A stretch of DNA of 64,000 nt from NCBI RefSeq assembly GCF_022867865.1, contig NZ_JALIEC010000002.1:310001-374000 (forward strand). Direction: 5' to 3'. Made by a program: the position numbers and the translations under genes. Shown here in pieces: positions 19,298-29,439 of this stretch. Under the pieces are notes generated by a model, which saw only the letters and a program-made list of their open reading frames with translations, was not told where the DNA came from and did no database searches. Position 1 is the stretch's first letter, and the number at the start of each line of letters is the position of its first letter. This DNA comes from Phaeobacter sp. J2-8. Lineage in GTDB: Bacteria; Pseudomonadota; Alphaproteobacteria; Rhodobacterales; Rhodobacteraceae.

Positions 19298-19824
19298 CAG
19301 TTGGTTTCCTCTCTGGCCGGGCATTCTTCGCCCACCACGGTGCCGTCATAGGCCTTGTCGCCGCATTCGTTTAATTCGTGCCAGACATAGCCCCGGCCAT
19401 CGTCGGTGATCGCAACCACCCGATCGACGCCATAGGCGATGTTTTTCTGGCTCAGGAACATCAGTGCCGTGCCTGCCGTGACCTCGGCGTCGATCTGTTC
19501 GGCGTCAAAACAGTCAAACCAGCCGGGCGCGACGCGTGGCGGGGTGTGTTCATAGGCTTCGAAAGTTTCGCTCAGCATCGCGAGGCTATGCGACGTGGTG
19601 AAACAGGCCCGATAGCCGATGGGTGAGGACCGTTTGTCAACCGCTTGAAAATCCTCGTAAAGGATCGGTTCCGGCAGGCCGGATACCAGCGACACCAACG
19701 CCACATCGTCAACCCCGTCTGCCGACACTTTGTCATAATAGGCAAACACCTGAGTGTAATAGAGGGCCACACCGGCCAGCAACGCAATCATCACAATCGC
19801 CCCCGCAAGTATCCGACCGCTCAC
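19297..19824 (-). CDS. Small membrane-anchored protein between glyQ and glyS (possibly DUF6446)
   Basis: A 175-residue protein with one N-terminal membrane segment ([20 protein letters not shown]) and a soluble, probably periplasmic part. Three of its cysteines are spread through that part ([27 protein letters not shown]), with one more in the tail. It overlaps both glyQ and glyS by four bases. I associate this position with a Rhodobacteraceae family that I believe is named DUF6446, but I cannot confirm the name here. No enzymatic motif is visible. Its place inside a tRNA-synthetase operon does not by itself imply a translation role. Confidence 0.8.
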   Translation of the reverse strand: MSGRILAGAIVMIALLAGVALYYTQVFAYYDKVSADGVDDVALVSLVSGLPEPILYEDFQAVDKRSSPIGYRACFTTSHSLAMLSETFEAYEHTPPRVAPGWFDCFDAEQIDAEVTAGTALMFLSQKNIAYGVDRVVAITDDGRGYVWHELNECGDKAYDGTVVGEECPAREETN

Positions 19825-20765
19825 TCCGCAGCCTCCGGCACATATCCGCCCGCCTCGGTCAGGACAAAGGCATCGGCACAGGCCTTGGCCAGCGTGCGCA
19901 CCCGGCCGATATAGGCCTGGCGTTCGGTGACGGAAATCACCCCGCGCGCATCAAGCAGGTTAAAGATATGGCTGGCCTTGATGCATTGGTCATAGGCGGG
20001 ATGCGCCATGACGATGCGTTTGCCGGTCTTGGGGTCGATATGGTCCGCCGCCAGAATACGGGCGCATTCGGCCTCGGCCTCTTCAAAATGGCGCAACAAC
20101 ACGTCGGTGTCGACGACATCGAAATTCCAGCGGGAATATTCCTGTTCGGTCTGGCGGAATACATCACCATAGGACAGCGCAATCGGGGTTTGCGGGTCGT
20201 TGTAGGGCATGTCCATCACATGATCGACGCCCAGCACATACATCGCCAGACGTTCCAGACCATAGGTCAATTCCCCCGAAACCGGCGCGCAATCATGCCC
20301 GCCAACCTGTTGGAAATAGGTGAATTGGCTGACTTCCATACCGTCGCACCAAACCTCCCATCCCAGACCCCAGGCGCCCAGCGTCGGGCTTTCCCAGTCG
20401 TCTTCGACAAAGCGGATGTCGTGCATCGCCATGTCGATGCCGATGGCCGCCAAAGAGCCGAGATACAGCTCCTGCAGATCCGGCGGCGAGGGTTTGATCA
20501 GCACCTGAAACTGGTAATAATGCTGCAAGCGGTTGGGGTTTTCGCCATAGCGCCCATCGGTCGGCAGGCGCGATGGCTGAACATAGGCGGCGGCCCAGGA
20601 TTTGCTGCCAAGGGCGCGCAGGGTGGTCGCCGGGTGGAACGTACCGGCCCCGACCTCCATGTCATAGGGTTGCAGCACCGCACAGCCTTGCGCCGCCCAA
20701 TAGGCCTGCAGCCGCAGGATGATTTCCTGAAATGAACGCGGGGTCTGGATCGGTTCGGATGTCAT
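19821..20765 (-). CDS. glyQ: Glycine-tRNA ligase alpha subunit
   Basis: GlyQ is the catalytic class II core of the alpha2beta2 glycyl-tRNA synthetase. The 314-residue protein has the near-invariant start region [20 protein letters not shown], then [15 protein letters not shown] and [18 protein letters not shown]. The start [11 protein letters not shown] is preferred over an in-frame ATG 13 codons upstream. It is the first gene of a minus-strand operon with glyS. Confidence 0.97.
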   Translation of the reverse strand: MTSEPIQTPRSFQEIILRLQAYWAAQGCAVLQPYDMEVGAGTFHPATTLRALGSKSWAAAYVQPSRLPTDGRYGENPNRLQHYYQFQVLIKPSPPDLQELYLGSLAAIGIDMAMHDIRFVEDDWESPTLGAWGLGWEVWCDGMEVSQFTYFQQVGGHDCAPVSGELTYGLERLAMYVLGVDHVMDMPYNDPQTPIALSYGDVFRQTEQEYSRWNFDVVDTDVLLRHFEEAEAECARILAADHIDPKTGKRIVMAHPAYDQCIKASHIFNLLDARGVISVTERQAYIGRVRTLAKACADAFVLTEAGGYVPEAAE

Positions 20766-21047
20766 ATCATGGCCTTTGCACGCTTTGGGCCTGATTATGC
20801 CCATGTGCCGCGAGGGTCAATTGCACCCTTTGCCCTGCCCGGCTGTTTGACCGGGAATTTTTTGGGTCGCGGTTTTTTTCCGGCCCACGGTCCATCGCGC
20901 ACCTTCCCGTGAAGCGGCCGCGCCCCGGCTAAACGACTGACGTTCCCGTGACAAATCGTGTGGCCCCCCATTTTCAACGTGCAAGCGGCGGTGCATCCGC
21001 TACACTGTTGCAACAGTAAAGACGCAGGTTCAGGACGCCCTATACCC

Positions 21048-22800
21048 ATGATACGTATTTTTGTGACCACTTTTTTCGCGCTTGCCATGTCCATGCGCGC
21101 CGCTTTTGCGCAGGATGACATCGCCTGGATTCAGGTGGAATCTCTGCCCAGCTTGTTGCAGGCCGAGGAACGGGTGCGTGATTACGCCGAAAACCTGCCT
21201 GACGTGAACGGATTTTCTGCCGGCACCGGTTGGTATGCAATCGCCTTGGGGCCCTATCCCGAAAACGAAGCGGCCCAGCGCCTGCGCGGTTTGCGCAATG
21301 CCAGGCCAGATCCCGCGGGACAGTTTCGTGGTCCGCAGCAATGCCTTTCGCCAGCAATTCTGGCCGATCGGGGCAAATGCCCTGGCGCAGCCCCCCATCA
21401 CCATTCCCGCAACAACCGAAACCGAAACGGATCAGGCCGCGTCGCAAAACCCGCCAGAGCCGGTTGAGGAAGTTGTCCTTGACGAAACCCCGCGTGAGGC
21501 CCGCCGCAGCGAGGCCCAGTTGACCGGACAGGAACGCCGCGATTTGCAGATCGCCCTGCAATGGGCTGGCGTCTATCGCGCCGGGATTGATGGCTCTTTC
21601 GGGGCTGGCACCCGGCGGGCGATGGCCGATTGGCAACGGGCCAATGGCTATGAGCCGACCGGCATTCTGACCACACGCCAGCGCGCGGATCTCTTTGGGC
21701 AATACAACGCCGTGCTTGAAGGCATGGACCTGCAAATGGTGGCAGATGCCGCCGCAGGGATCGAAATGAAGCTGCCGATGGGCGTTGTGGCCTTCGAGGC
21801 GCATGAAGCGCCTTTTGCGCGCTACGAACCCAAGGGCGATCTTGGCGCGCGGGTTCTTTTGATCTCGCAATCCGGCGACCAACGCCGCCTGTTTGGATTG
21901 TACGATATTCTGCAAACGCTTGAGGTTGTGCCATTGGATGGCGCGCGCGAGCGTCGCAACAACGGCTTTACCATCACCGGCAGCAATGCGCGCATCACCT
22001 CTCATACCGAGGTCAGCCTGCGCAACGGCGAAATCAAGGGGTTCATGCTGATCTGGCCGGTGGGTGACGAAGAACGCCGCATTCGCGTGCTTCAGGAAAT
22101 GTCCGAAAGCTTTAGCCGGATCAATGGGGTTCTGCCCGCATCGGCGGGCGTGGATGACGGCCAATCGGTTGATCTTTTGTCCGGGCTGCAAATCCGCAAA
22201 CCCCGCGTGTCGCGCAGCGGTTTCTTTGTCTCTTCCACCGGCATGGTGATGACCACGCTGGAGGCGGTTCAAGGCTGTTCCCGGGTCACGCTGGACGGCG
22301 ACACCGATGCCGATGTCAAAATGACAGACGCCTCTTTGGGGCTGGCGCTTTTGACGCCGAAAACCCGACTTGCCCCGATGGAAGTCGCGGAGCTGGCGGC
22401 GGTTGCGCCGCGGCTGCAATCCGAAATCGCAGTGGCCGGGTTCTCTTATGAGGGGGTGCTTGGCGCGCCGTCGATGACCTTTGGCAAGATTGTGGATCTG
22501 CGCGGTCTTCAAGGTGAGGAGCCGCTGGACCGGTTTGCCCTGACCGCCCTGCCCGGCGATGCTGGCGGGCCGGTGATGGACACCACCGGCGCGGTGATCG
22601 GCATGTTGCTGCCCCGCGACGCAGGTGGCCGGCAATTGCCCGAGGAAGTTGCGTTCTCCGCTGACGCGGCTGCGCTTGAATCCGCAATGCGCCGGGCCGG
22701 GGTTTCGGCCCGTGTATCCAACAACCGCAACACCATGGCCGCAGAGGATCTGACGGCAAAGGCGCGCGGTATGGCCGTTTTGGTCAGCTGCTGGGAATAA
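21048..22800 (+). CDS. Secreted peptidoglycan-binding protein with inactive trypsin-like domain, frameshifted here
   Basis: A signal peptide (FFALAMSMRAAFA) is followed by a SPOR-like region (WYAIALGPYPENEAAQRLRG), a peptidoglycan_binding_1 domain (LQIALQWAGVYRAGIDGSFG), and a trypsin/HtrA-like domain in the last 200 residues. The triad positions are degenerate. TTLEAVQGC stands where T-x-A-H-V-V-x-G-C is expected, SLGLALL lacks the Asp of xDLALL, and PGDAGGPV replaces GNSGGPV. It is therefore probably a pseudoprotease anchored to the wall. The frame breaks at 21299-21304: LRGLRNA continues as GQIPRDSFVVRS if one C is removed. Repaired length is about 583 residues. Confidence 0.78.
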
Positions 22801-22938
22801 TCGTGATCACGGGGGGGCATAGTGGGGCGGCATGACACAGATGGCGCCCCGTATCTGCCCCGCTCCTGCCCGGCTTTTGATCTGACCTAACCCGCGATCC
22901 GATGTGAACCGCGCGATCAATATCGCGCTCAGCGCAGG

Positions 22939-23781
22939 TCAGCGCAGACTGTCACAGGCCATGGCGGTCGCAAAACTCTCTCGTCCCCGGTGCGGCCCCA
23001 GAGTGCGGCGGCGCAGATCGCCCCCCGCAAGGGTGACCGCCAGAACCTCTTGCCAATTGGCATCCGCAACGATCATTTCCGGCTGGTCGCCACAAGTCCG
23101 AATGCCACCGGCAATATCGCTTTCGCCAATCCGATGGTTGGTCACGCCGACCAGCGCCGCAACCTCGACCAGAGTGGCGGGGGCTGTACCAGAAGCCGCC
23201 CCATCGCTGCGCGTCTCATATCGCCAGACCCGCAATGTACGCGCCAAATGCGGACGGTCGACATAGGCCAGTTCCATCTGACCATCGCCGTCCAGATCCG
23301 CCGCGCCCAAAGGGGCCAACCAGCGGAACCGTGTCCCGATGAACGGGGTGGCCGCCAACCGCGTGAAGCTCTCGTCCTGAATGCCCCAAACCGCCAGCCG
23401 CGCGCCCAGAGTTTGGTGGCTCTCGACCACGATCACCTCTGGATGGTCCCGCCCGTCGAGATCGACCAGACGTGGCGCAACATCTTCGAACACCATGGCC
23501 TCGGGCAAACGGGCACGGATAGACCCGCTGCCGGACCGGCAGTCGGATTTCGAACGATAGCTGATCCGCAGCGCGCCCCATTCCAGATCATCCCCCAACA
23601 CGCCGTGGGGGTAGCGATTGGTTGGTGCCTGAAATTCCGCGCCGGTCACGGTGCCGACGCAGGGGGCCGTCTCTTCGGCCCGAAGCCCGGCGGTACTGGC
23701 CAACAGCATCGCCGAAGCCAGAAACGCACCACAGAATTCAGCCCGCCAATCTGCGATCCGAAATTGCGGCGCATTTCGCAT
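22939..23781 (-). CDS. Exported FG-GAP/VCBS-repeat protein
   Basis: A 280-residue protein with a signal peptide (FLASAMLLASTAGLRAEE) and repeats resembling FG-GAP/VCBS beta-propeller blades: RLVDLDGRDHPEVIVVES and GAADLDGDGQMELAYVDR carry the DxDGxG-type calcium loop. Cysteines near both ends (AETAPCVG-like start, MACDSLR end) could form a disulfide. Function is unknown. It lies nine bases downstream of the ferredoxin on the same strand, so they are probably cotranscribed. Confidence 0.7.
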   Translation of the reverse strand: MRNAPQFRIADWRAEFCGAFLASAMLLASTAGLRAEETAPCVGTVTGAEFQAPTNRYPHGVLGDDLEWGALRISYRSKSDCRSGSGSIRARLPEAMVFEDVAPRLVDLDGRDHPEVIVVESHQTLGARLAVWGIQDESFTRLAATPFIGTRFRWLAPLGAADLDGDGQMELAYVDRPHLARTLRVWRYETRSDGAASGTAPATLVEVAALVGVTNHRIGESDIAGGIRTCGDQPEMIVADANWQEVLAVTLAGGDLRRRTLGPHRGRESFATAMACDSLR

Positions 23782-23790
23782 CTTTTGGCC

Positions 23791-24141
<351 letters not shown>

Positions 24142-24248
24142 TCATCGGTTGCCGTCTGTTAGCAAAGGCGAATAAGGCTTTTCCATCGCTTTTGCGACCC
24201 CCCAAGTTGCAACTTGCGGTGAGCGGTGCATGTTCTATATTTGTTCCC

Positions 24249-24671
24249 ATGCGTATCATCACCCCCCAGCCCCGCCATTCCGGGGCATATGCCCCCTGGC
24301 CGCGCCCGCCTTCGGCGCTGGTGGCCGCCCGTCTGGATGAACCGCCAGAGGGCGCACGCGTGACCGTCGCCGGGCTTGTCATCCTGCGCCAACGTCCCGG
24401 CACCGCCAAAGGCGTGATTTTCATCACGCTGGAGGATGAAACCGGGGTGGTCAATGTCATCGTCTGGCGCAAATTGTATGAACGGTTCCGCCGCGCGGTG
24501 ATTGCCGGGCGGATGTTGCGTGTCACCGGACGGGTGCAACGCGATTCGGATGTGACCCATGTCATTGCCGAACAGGTCGAAGATATTTCCGCCATGCTCG
24601 ACAGTCTTCTGGATGTCACAGATCGCGGCGAAAATTCCGCCGCCCTTCCCGGTCCGCCGGAAACCCGCTAG
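24249..24671 (+). CDS. Stand-alone OB-fold resembling the C-terminus of error-prone polymerase DnaE2
   Basis: A 140-residue protein. Residues of about 40-125 (VTVAGLVILRQRPGTAKGVI, FITLEDETGVVNVIVW, then RVTGRVQRDSDVTHVIAEQV) match the OB-fold domain that ends the alternative DNA polymerase III alpha subunit DnaE2. No polymerase or PHP domain is present upstream; the 134 bases to the ferredoxin gene are too short. It is either a leftover of a lost dnaE2 or a small nucleic-acid-binding protein kept for its own sake. The intact frame and normal codon use favour retention. Confidence 0.7.
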   Translation: MRIITPQPRHSGAYAPWPRPPSALVAARLDEPPEGARVTVAGLVILRQRPGTAKGVIFITLEDETGVVNVIVWRKLYERFRRAVIAGRMLRVTGRVQRDSDVTHVIAEQVEDISAMLDSLLDVTDRGENSAALPGPPETR

Positions 24672-24726
24672 TCTCTGCCGCAATCGCCCCGCTCAGAGGG
24701 CACATTCCGCTGATGAGGCCGTGCAG

Positions 24727-25299
24727 ATGACAAAGATGACCACCGTGCTTCGGGCCTGCGCCCTGCCGCTCGGCATCGCAACCTGCCTTTTCGCCGCCGC
24801 CTGTGCCCCACCGGCACAGGATGACACGCCCACCCGATTTGCCTTTACCGCGCTGGAAACCGCGCGCATTCCCACACCGGAAGGCGCCCCCAAAGACAGC
24901 TGTTGGGCCCGCGATGTCGCGCCCGCGGTGATCGAAACCAAGACCGCCCAGGTCATGGTGCAACCGGCGATATTGAATGACGACGGGTCGTTGTTGGCCC
25001 CGGCGGTCTATGCCACCGAAACGCTACAGGATATTGTCACCCCGCGCCGGGAATATGTGTTTGAAACGCTCTGCGCCAAGGACATCACCCCGGAATTCAT
25101 CGCCTCGCTTCAGCGCGCCTTGCAGGTGCGCAGCCGCTACAACGGCGAGATCAGCGGTGAAATCAATCCAGAGACAGAGGCCGCGCTGCGGCTGTTCCAA
25201 CAGGATCAAGAGGTCGAGACCTCGCTCCTGACCATTGAAACCGCGCGTGCGCTTGGCTTGGTCGCGGTGGAACGCGACATGGGTCAGAGCCGCGGCTAG
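24727..25299 (+). CDS. Probable lipoprotein with a peptidoglycan-binding-like C-terminus
   Basis: A 190-residue exported protein. The signal peptide ends in CLFAAACAPPAQD, with a lipobox-like AAAC whose -3 residue is not the usual Leu, so lipidation is probable rather than sure. The C-terminal ITPEFIASLQRALQVRSRYN and INPETEAALRLFQ resemble a peptidoglycan_binding_1 repeat. It probably links the outer membrane to the wall. The start at 24727 is chosen because a normal signal peptide begins there. Confidence 0.65.
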   Translation: MTKMTTVLRACALPLGIATCLFAAACAPPAQDDTPTRFAFTALETARIPTPEGAPKDSCWARDVAPAVIETKTAQVMVQPAILNDDGSLLAPAVYATETLQDIVTPRREYVFETLCAKDITPEFIASLQRALQVRSRYNGEISGEINPETEAALRLFQQDQEVETSLLTIETARALGLVAVERDMGQSRG

Positions 25300-25396
25300 T
25301 CCGGCGCATTGTCGGCACCGATCCCCCGCAAACCAATCCGTCGCAAGATGCGATCAGGGCGGCGTCAAACCGGCCCTGACCTATCCGGGGAAGCAA

Positions 25397-25427
25397 AACG
25401 GGGCGCCCGTTCACCCGGCGCCCCGTT
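25397..25427 (-). terminator. Terminator of the degP gene
   Basis: An 11-bp stem AACGGGGCGCC / GGCGCCCCGTT lies between two convergent genes. On the minus strand it is followed by TTTTGCTT, so it serves the degP-like gene. Confidence 0.75.
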
Positions 25428-25451
25428 CAAAATCTTCAAGAGAGTTCAGAT

Positions 25452-26939
25452 CTAGTCGTCGAGTCCCAGTGCCACGAACCGCGGATCACCGGCGCGACGC
25501 ACCAGAAGCAACAGCGACTTGCGACCGGCCTCCTGGGCCGCTTCGATCTGAGTTTCCAGATCGGCAATCGCCGCAACCTTCTGTTGACCAGCTTCGGTGA
25601 TCACATCACCCGCACGCAGACCTTTTTCGTAGGCCTCGGTCATTTCGTCCACATCGGTCACCACCAGCCCCTCAGCGCTGGCAGGCAGTTCCAGCTGCTC
25701 GCGCAACTGATCGCTCATCGGTGCGATGGTCAGGCCCAGAATGTCGGCCTCAAGGCTCTCTGACGGTGCGTCTTCGTCCATGGGTTGCGATGCCGGCACT
25801 GCGGTGCCTTCGGCCGTTTCGCGACGGGCCAGGGTGACTTTCAATGTCTGGGTCTTGCCCTCGCGGTTGACCAGCACACGCACGGTCTTGCCCACGGTGG
25901 TGTTGCCAACCTGACGCACCAGCGCACGGGTATCGGCAACCTTGATGCCGTCGAATTCGACGATCACATCACCGGCCTTCATACCTGCGTCCAATGCCGG
26001 ACCTTCCGGAACATCGGTGACAAGCGCACCGGCGGTGGTCGCAAGGCCCATGGCCTCGGCCACATCATCGGTCACGTCCTGAATGCGCACGCCCAACCAA
26101 CCCCGGCGGGTTTCGCCAAATTCCTTGAGCTGATCAACAACCTTGGTCACCACATTCGACGCCATCGAAAAGCCGATGCCGATCGAGCCGCCGGTGGGCG
26201 ACAGAATGGCCGTGTTCACGCCAATCACCTGACCGTCCATGTTGAACAACGGCCCGCCAGAGTTGCCGCGGTTGATGGCGGCGTCGGTCTGGATGTAATC
26301 GTCATAGGTGCCCGAAAGCGCCCGGTTGCGCGCCGATACGATACCAGCGGACACCGAGAAACCCTGGCCCAATGGATTGCCCATCGCCATGACCCAATCA
26401 CCGACCCGTGCGACATCGCTATCGCCAAAGCTGACAAATGGCAGCGGCTGATCGGCCACGACCTTCAACAGGGCGATATCGGTCTTGGGATCGGTGCCAA
26501 TCACCGTGGCGGGCAACTCGCCGCCTTCAAAAAACTCGATCAGGATTTCATCCGCGCCTTCGATCACGTGGTTGTTGGTCACAACAAATCCGTCTTCGGA
26601 AATCACGAACCCCGAACCCAGCGCAGAGGACCGGCGCGGGCGATCACCGCCGTTGCGATCCTGGAACTCGCGGAAGAAATCTTCGAACGGCGAACCTTCG
26701 GGCACAACACCGCGCGGGCCGGTGCGTCCGGCCACGGTGGTGGTGGTCGTGATATTGACCACGGCCGGGCTGATGCGTTGGGCCAGATCAGCAAAGCTTT
26801 CGGGCGCGCCGCGGGCTGCCGCGCTCAACGCCTGGGCCAGGACGAACATCACCGAAATGCCCAGCATCCACATCATGCGCAAACGCAACGGGTGCTCCTG
26901 TTGATGTGTTCGCGATACTGCTGTCGAATGGGGTTTCAA
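25452..26939 (-). CDS. degP: Do-family periplasmic serine endopeptidase/chaperone
   Basis: A 495-residue DegP/DegQ/HtrA protein that degrades or refolds damaged envelope proteins. It has an N-terminal membrane or signal segment (MMWMLGISVMFVLAQALSAA). The protease domain has an intact triad: His124 in TNNHVIEG, Asp154 in KTDIALLK and Ser227 in GNSGGPL. Two PDZ domains follow (RRGWLGVRIQDV, and LTIAPMSDQLREQL). It lies downstream of hflK-hflC-DUF2065 with a 154-base gap that could hold its own promoter. This neighbourhood is common in alphaproteobacteria and unites membrane quality control. Whether it is DegP or DegQ sensu stricto cannot be decided. Confidence 0.93.
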   Translation of the reverse strand: MKPHSTAVSRTHQQEHPLRLRMMWMLGISVMFVLAQALSAAARGAPESFADLAQRISPAVVNITTTTTVAGRTGPRGVVPEGSPFEDFFREFQDRNGGDRPRRSSALGSGFVISEDGFVVTNNHVIEGADEILIEFFEGGELPATVIGTDPKTDIALLKVVADQPLPFVSFGDSDVARVGDWVMAMGNPLGQGFSVSAGIVSARNRALSGTYDDYIQTDAAINRGNSGGPLFNMDGQVIGVNTAILSPTGGSIGIGFSMASNVVTKVVDQLKEFGETRRGWLGVRIQDVTDDVAEAMGLATTAGALVTDVPEGPALDAGMKAGDVIVEFDGIKVADTRALVRQVGNTTVGKTVRVLVNREGKTQTLKVTLARRETAEGTAVPASQPMDEDAPSESLEADILGLTIAPMSDQLREQLELPASAEGLVVTDVDEMTEAYEKGLRAGDVITEAGQQKVAAIADLETQIEAAQEAGRKSLLLLVRRAGDPRFVALGLDD

Positions 26940-27093
26940 ATCCGAACTCCTCCTGTTTTGTCCGACATGGAATGCCGACTGCCTGAAGTTACTTTCTCTA
27001 ATTTAGGTACTGAATTGCAACAGGCAAAGGAACTCTCGGCTGATCAATGACATGTGATTGGAATGTGAACCTGCGCGACAGCGACGTCCGCGT

Positions 27094-27291
27094 TTACGCG
27101 CCCAGCGTCTTGGCAATCCACACCAGACACAGACCAAAGGCCAGGGCCGCCAGCCCCAGCATGCGCCGCTGCGCGTCAGGCAGGCTGCGCAGGGCAATCA
27201 ACAATTGCTCAATAAGCGAAGGGGCCAGTGCGTACACCAGCCCCTCAACAATCAGCACCAGCCCAAGGGCCAGAAAAGCTGTTTCAATCAT
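27094..27291 (-). CDS. DUF2065 small membrane protein
   Basis: A 65-residue protein with two membrane helices (FLALGLVLIVEGLVYALAP and LGLAALAFGLCLVWIAKTL) joined by a short loop with RSLPDAQRR. This matches DUF2065 (YjeT-like), typically encoded after hflC. Its ATG overlaps the hflC stop by four bases, so it is translationally coupled. Function is unknown; the position suggests an accessory of the HflKC complex. Confidence 0.85.
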   Translation of the reverse strand: MIETAFLALGLVLIVEGLVYALAPSLIEQLLIALRSLPDAQRRMLGLAALAFGLCLVWIAKTLGA

Positions 27292-28196
27292 TGCGCAGCG
27301 TTCGCAGCGTCATCCGCCTGTTTGCCGGTATCCGATTTCAAATAGTTGAAGAAATCACTGTCCGGCGACAGAACCATGGTGGAATTATTGCCCTGCAACG
27401 CGCGTTGATAGGCGGTCAGCGAACGATAGAATTCAAAGAATTCTGGATCGGCACCAAAGGCTTCGGCATAGATGCCGTTACGTTTGGCATCGGATTCACC
27501 GCGAATGATCTCAGCCTGACGGGCGGCATCCGACGTCAGTTCGACCACGGTCCGATCTGCCTGGGCGCGCACACGCTGGGCCGCTTCGTTACCACGGGCG
27601 CGTTCGTCTGTCGCTTCGCGTTCACGCTCTGCCCGCATCCGCTCAAACGTCGCATCCAGGTTTTCGGTCGGCAGGTCGGTGCGTTTCAGACGCACGTCGA
27701 TCAGCTCCAGCCCCAGTTCCGCCGCGTCGCCCAGGGCGCCGTTGCGAATCCGCAGCATAAGCGCCGCACGATCCGAGCTGAGGATGTCATTGGACGACAC
27801 CGAACCAAGGATTTCACGGGTTTGCGACCGCAAAATCGAATCGAGCCGACGCCCCGCAACCTCAATCGCCAGATCACCACCGGCACCGGTCGCTTCACGG
27901 AACCGGTTTACATCGGCAATCCGGTAACGCGCAAAGGCATCAACCACCAGACGGCGGTCATCCAGCGGCGTGACCTCAAGCGGGTCAACATCACGGCTGA
28001 GAATACGGTCGTCGTAATGCACGACTTCCTGAATGAGCGGGATCTTGAAGCTGAGCCCCGGCTCCTCCTTGACGGAGACAACCCGGCCAAATTGCAGCAC
28101 CAGCGCCTTTTCACGTTCGTCCACGATGAACACAGCCGACAGCAACACAGCGGCGGCAATCACAATAACCGGAAGAAGATATGTGGTTTTCTTCAT
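27288..28196 (-). CDS. hflC: HflC, SPFH/stomatin-like regulator of FtsH
   Basis: A 302-residue inner-membrane protein. It has one N-terminal transmembrane helix (LLPVIVIAAAVLLSAVFIVD) and an SPFH/band-7 domain (ALVLQFGRVVSV), then a long charged coiled coil rich in RAERERE. With HflK it forms the large periplasmic cage that modulates the FtsH protease. It overlaps hflK upstream (ATGA) and DUF2065 downstream, showing a tight operon. Confidence 0.95.
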   Translation of the reverse strand: MKKTTYLLPVIVIAAAVLLSAVFIVDEREKALVLQFGRVVSVKEEPGLSFKIPLIQEVVHYDDRILSRDVDPLEVTPLDDRRLVVDAFARYRIADVNRFREATGAGGDLAIEVAGRRLDSILRSQTREILGSVSSNDILSSDRAALMLRIRNGALGDAAELGLELIDVRLKRTDLPTENLDATFERMRAEREREATDERARGNEAAQRVRAQADRTVVELTSDAARQAEIIRGESDAKRNGIYAEAFGADPEFFEFYRSLTAYQRALQGNNSTMVLSPDSDFFNYLKSDTGKQADDAANAAQ

Positions 28197-29368
28197 CAGT
28201 TCGACCCTCCGGTGGTGGTGTTTCGGCGCAGCTCATTCAGCGGAAGATAGGGAACAACCCCCTGCCCGCCACTGCTGTCTTCATCCAGAATGATCTTGTC
28301 CACGCGGCCAAGCACCTCTTCCATGGTTTCCAGATAGAGTCTGCGGCGTGTGACCTCAGGCGCTTTCTGGTATTCGGTCAGAACGGCAGAGAAACGGCTG
28401 GCTTCACCTTCGGCTTCGTTCACCACGCGGGCGCGATAACCTTCGGCTTCTTCCAACAATTGCGCCGCTTCACCGCGGGCCTCGGCAAGGACCCGGTTGG
28501 CATAGGCGTCAGCGACGTTTTGCAGGCTGGCGCGCTCTTGTTCGGCGGCCTGAACGTCACGGAAGGCCGCAATCACCGATGCCGGCGGATCGGCCTTGTC
28601 AAAGTTGACCCGCACGATGTTGACGCCACTGTCATAGCTATCAAGCGTCAGCTGGATCAGATCCTGAAGCCGCGAGGCAATGACGCCCCGGTCACGGTTG
28701 AGGATCGGCGCCAGATCGGATTGAGCGATAATTTCACGCATGGCGGATTCGGACACCGCCCGAATTGTCTGCTGTGGTTCGCGCAGGTTGAACAGATATT
28801 GCGCCGCATCAGTGATGTTCCAGACCACCTGGAAATCAATATCAACGATGTTTTCGTCGCCCGTCAGCATCAATCCGGCATCGCCGCCACGGCCACCCAC
28901 ACCAATGTCTTCGGTCTGTTCGCGGGTCACCTGAATGACCTCTGCGGTGACAAACGGCCAGGGTGCAAAGTTCAGACCCGGACCACCGGTGCTGGAATAT
29001 TCGCCAAGGAACAATTCGACCGCTTGTTCCTCTGGTTTGACGGTATAGAAGCTGGCCATCCCCCAAAGAACAAGCGCGCCGATCACGCCAAGACCGATGG
29101 TGCCCCGCGTCAACATCGGGCCGGTGCCACGACCGCCCCCACCGCCGCCGCCATTGGGACGGCCGGAATTTCCACCGCGCCCGCCCATCAGAACACGAAG
29201 CTGTTCCTGGCCCTTTTTCATCAACTTATCAATTTCGGGGATCTGCGGATTGTCGTCGCCGGGGCGTTTTCCACCGCCACCATTGCCGTTATTGCCGCCC
29301 GAACCGCGATTTCCGCCGCCCGAACCGCCCGATCCGCCGCCCCATGGGCCGCCAGAATTGCCTGCCAT
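28196..29368 (-). CDS. hflK: HflK, SPFH/stomatin-like regulator of FtsH
   Basis: A 390-residue protein that pairs with HflC. The N-terminal 100 residues are glycine-rich and disordered (for example GGGSGGSGGGNRGSGG), as is usual for HflK. A transmembrane helix follows (TIGLGVIGALVLWGMASFYT). The SPFH domain starts at PEEQAVELFLGEY, and a coiled coil contains ARGEAAQLLEEAEGYRARVV. It is the first gene of the hflK-hflC-DUF2065(-degP) unit. Confidence 0.95.
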   Translation of the reverse strand: MAGNSGGPWGGGSGGSGGGNRGSGGNNGNGGGGKRPGDDNPQIPEIDKLMKKGQEQLRVLMGGRGGNSGRPNGGGGGGGRGTGPMLTRGTIGLGVIGALVLWGMASFYTVKPEEQAVELFLGEYSSTGGPGLNFAPWPFVTAEVIQVTREQTEDIGVGGRGGDAGLMLTGDENIVDIDFQVVWNITDAAQYLFNLREPQQTIRAVSESAMREIIAQSDLAPILNRDRGVIASRLQDLIQLTLDSYDSGVNIVRVNFDKADPPASVIAAFRDVQAAEQERASLQNVADAYANRVLAEARGEAAQLLEEAEGYRARVVNEAEGEASRFSAVLTEYQKAPEVTRRRLYLETMEEVLGRVDKIILDEDSSGGQGVVPYLPLNELRRNTTTGGSN

Positions 29369-29439
29369 TTCCGTTCATCCTTCCGGTTGGCTACGTTTTT
29401 GATAGTCTGCCTAGTAAGCTGTGTGGCAGACCGATTTAT

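Noticed and set aside
17264-19351. 695-codon plus-strand open frame opposite glyS
   Set aside because: Mirror frame of a conserved synthetase gene; no signature.
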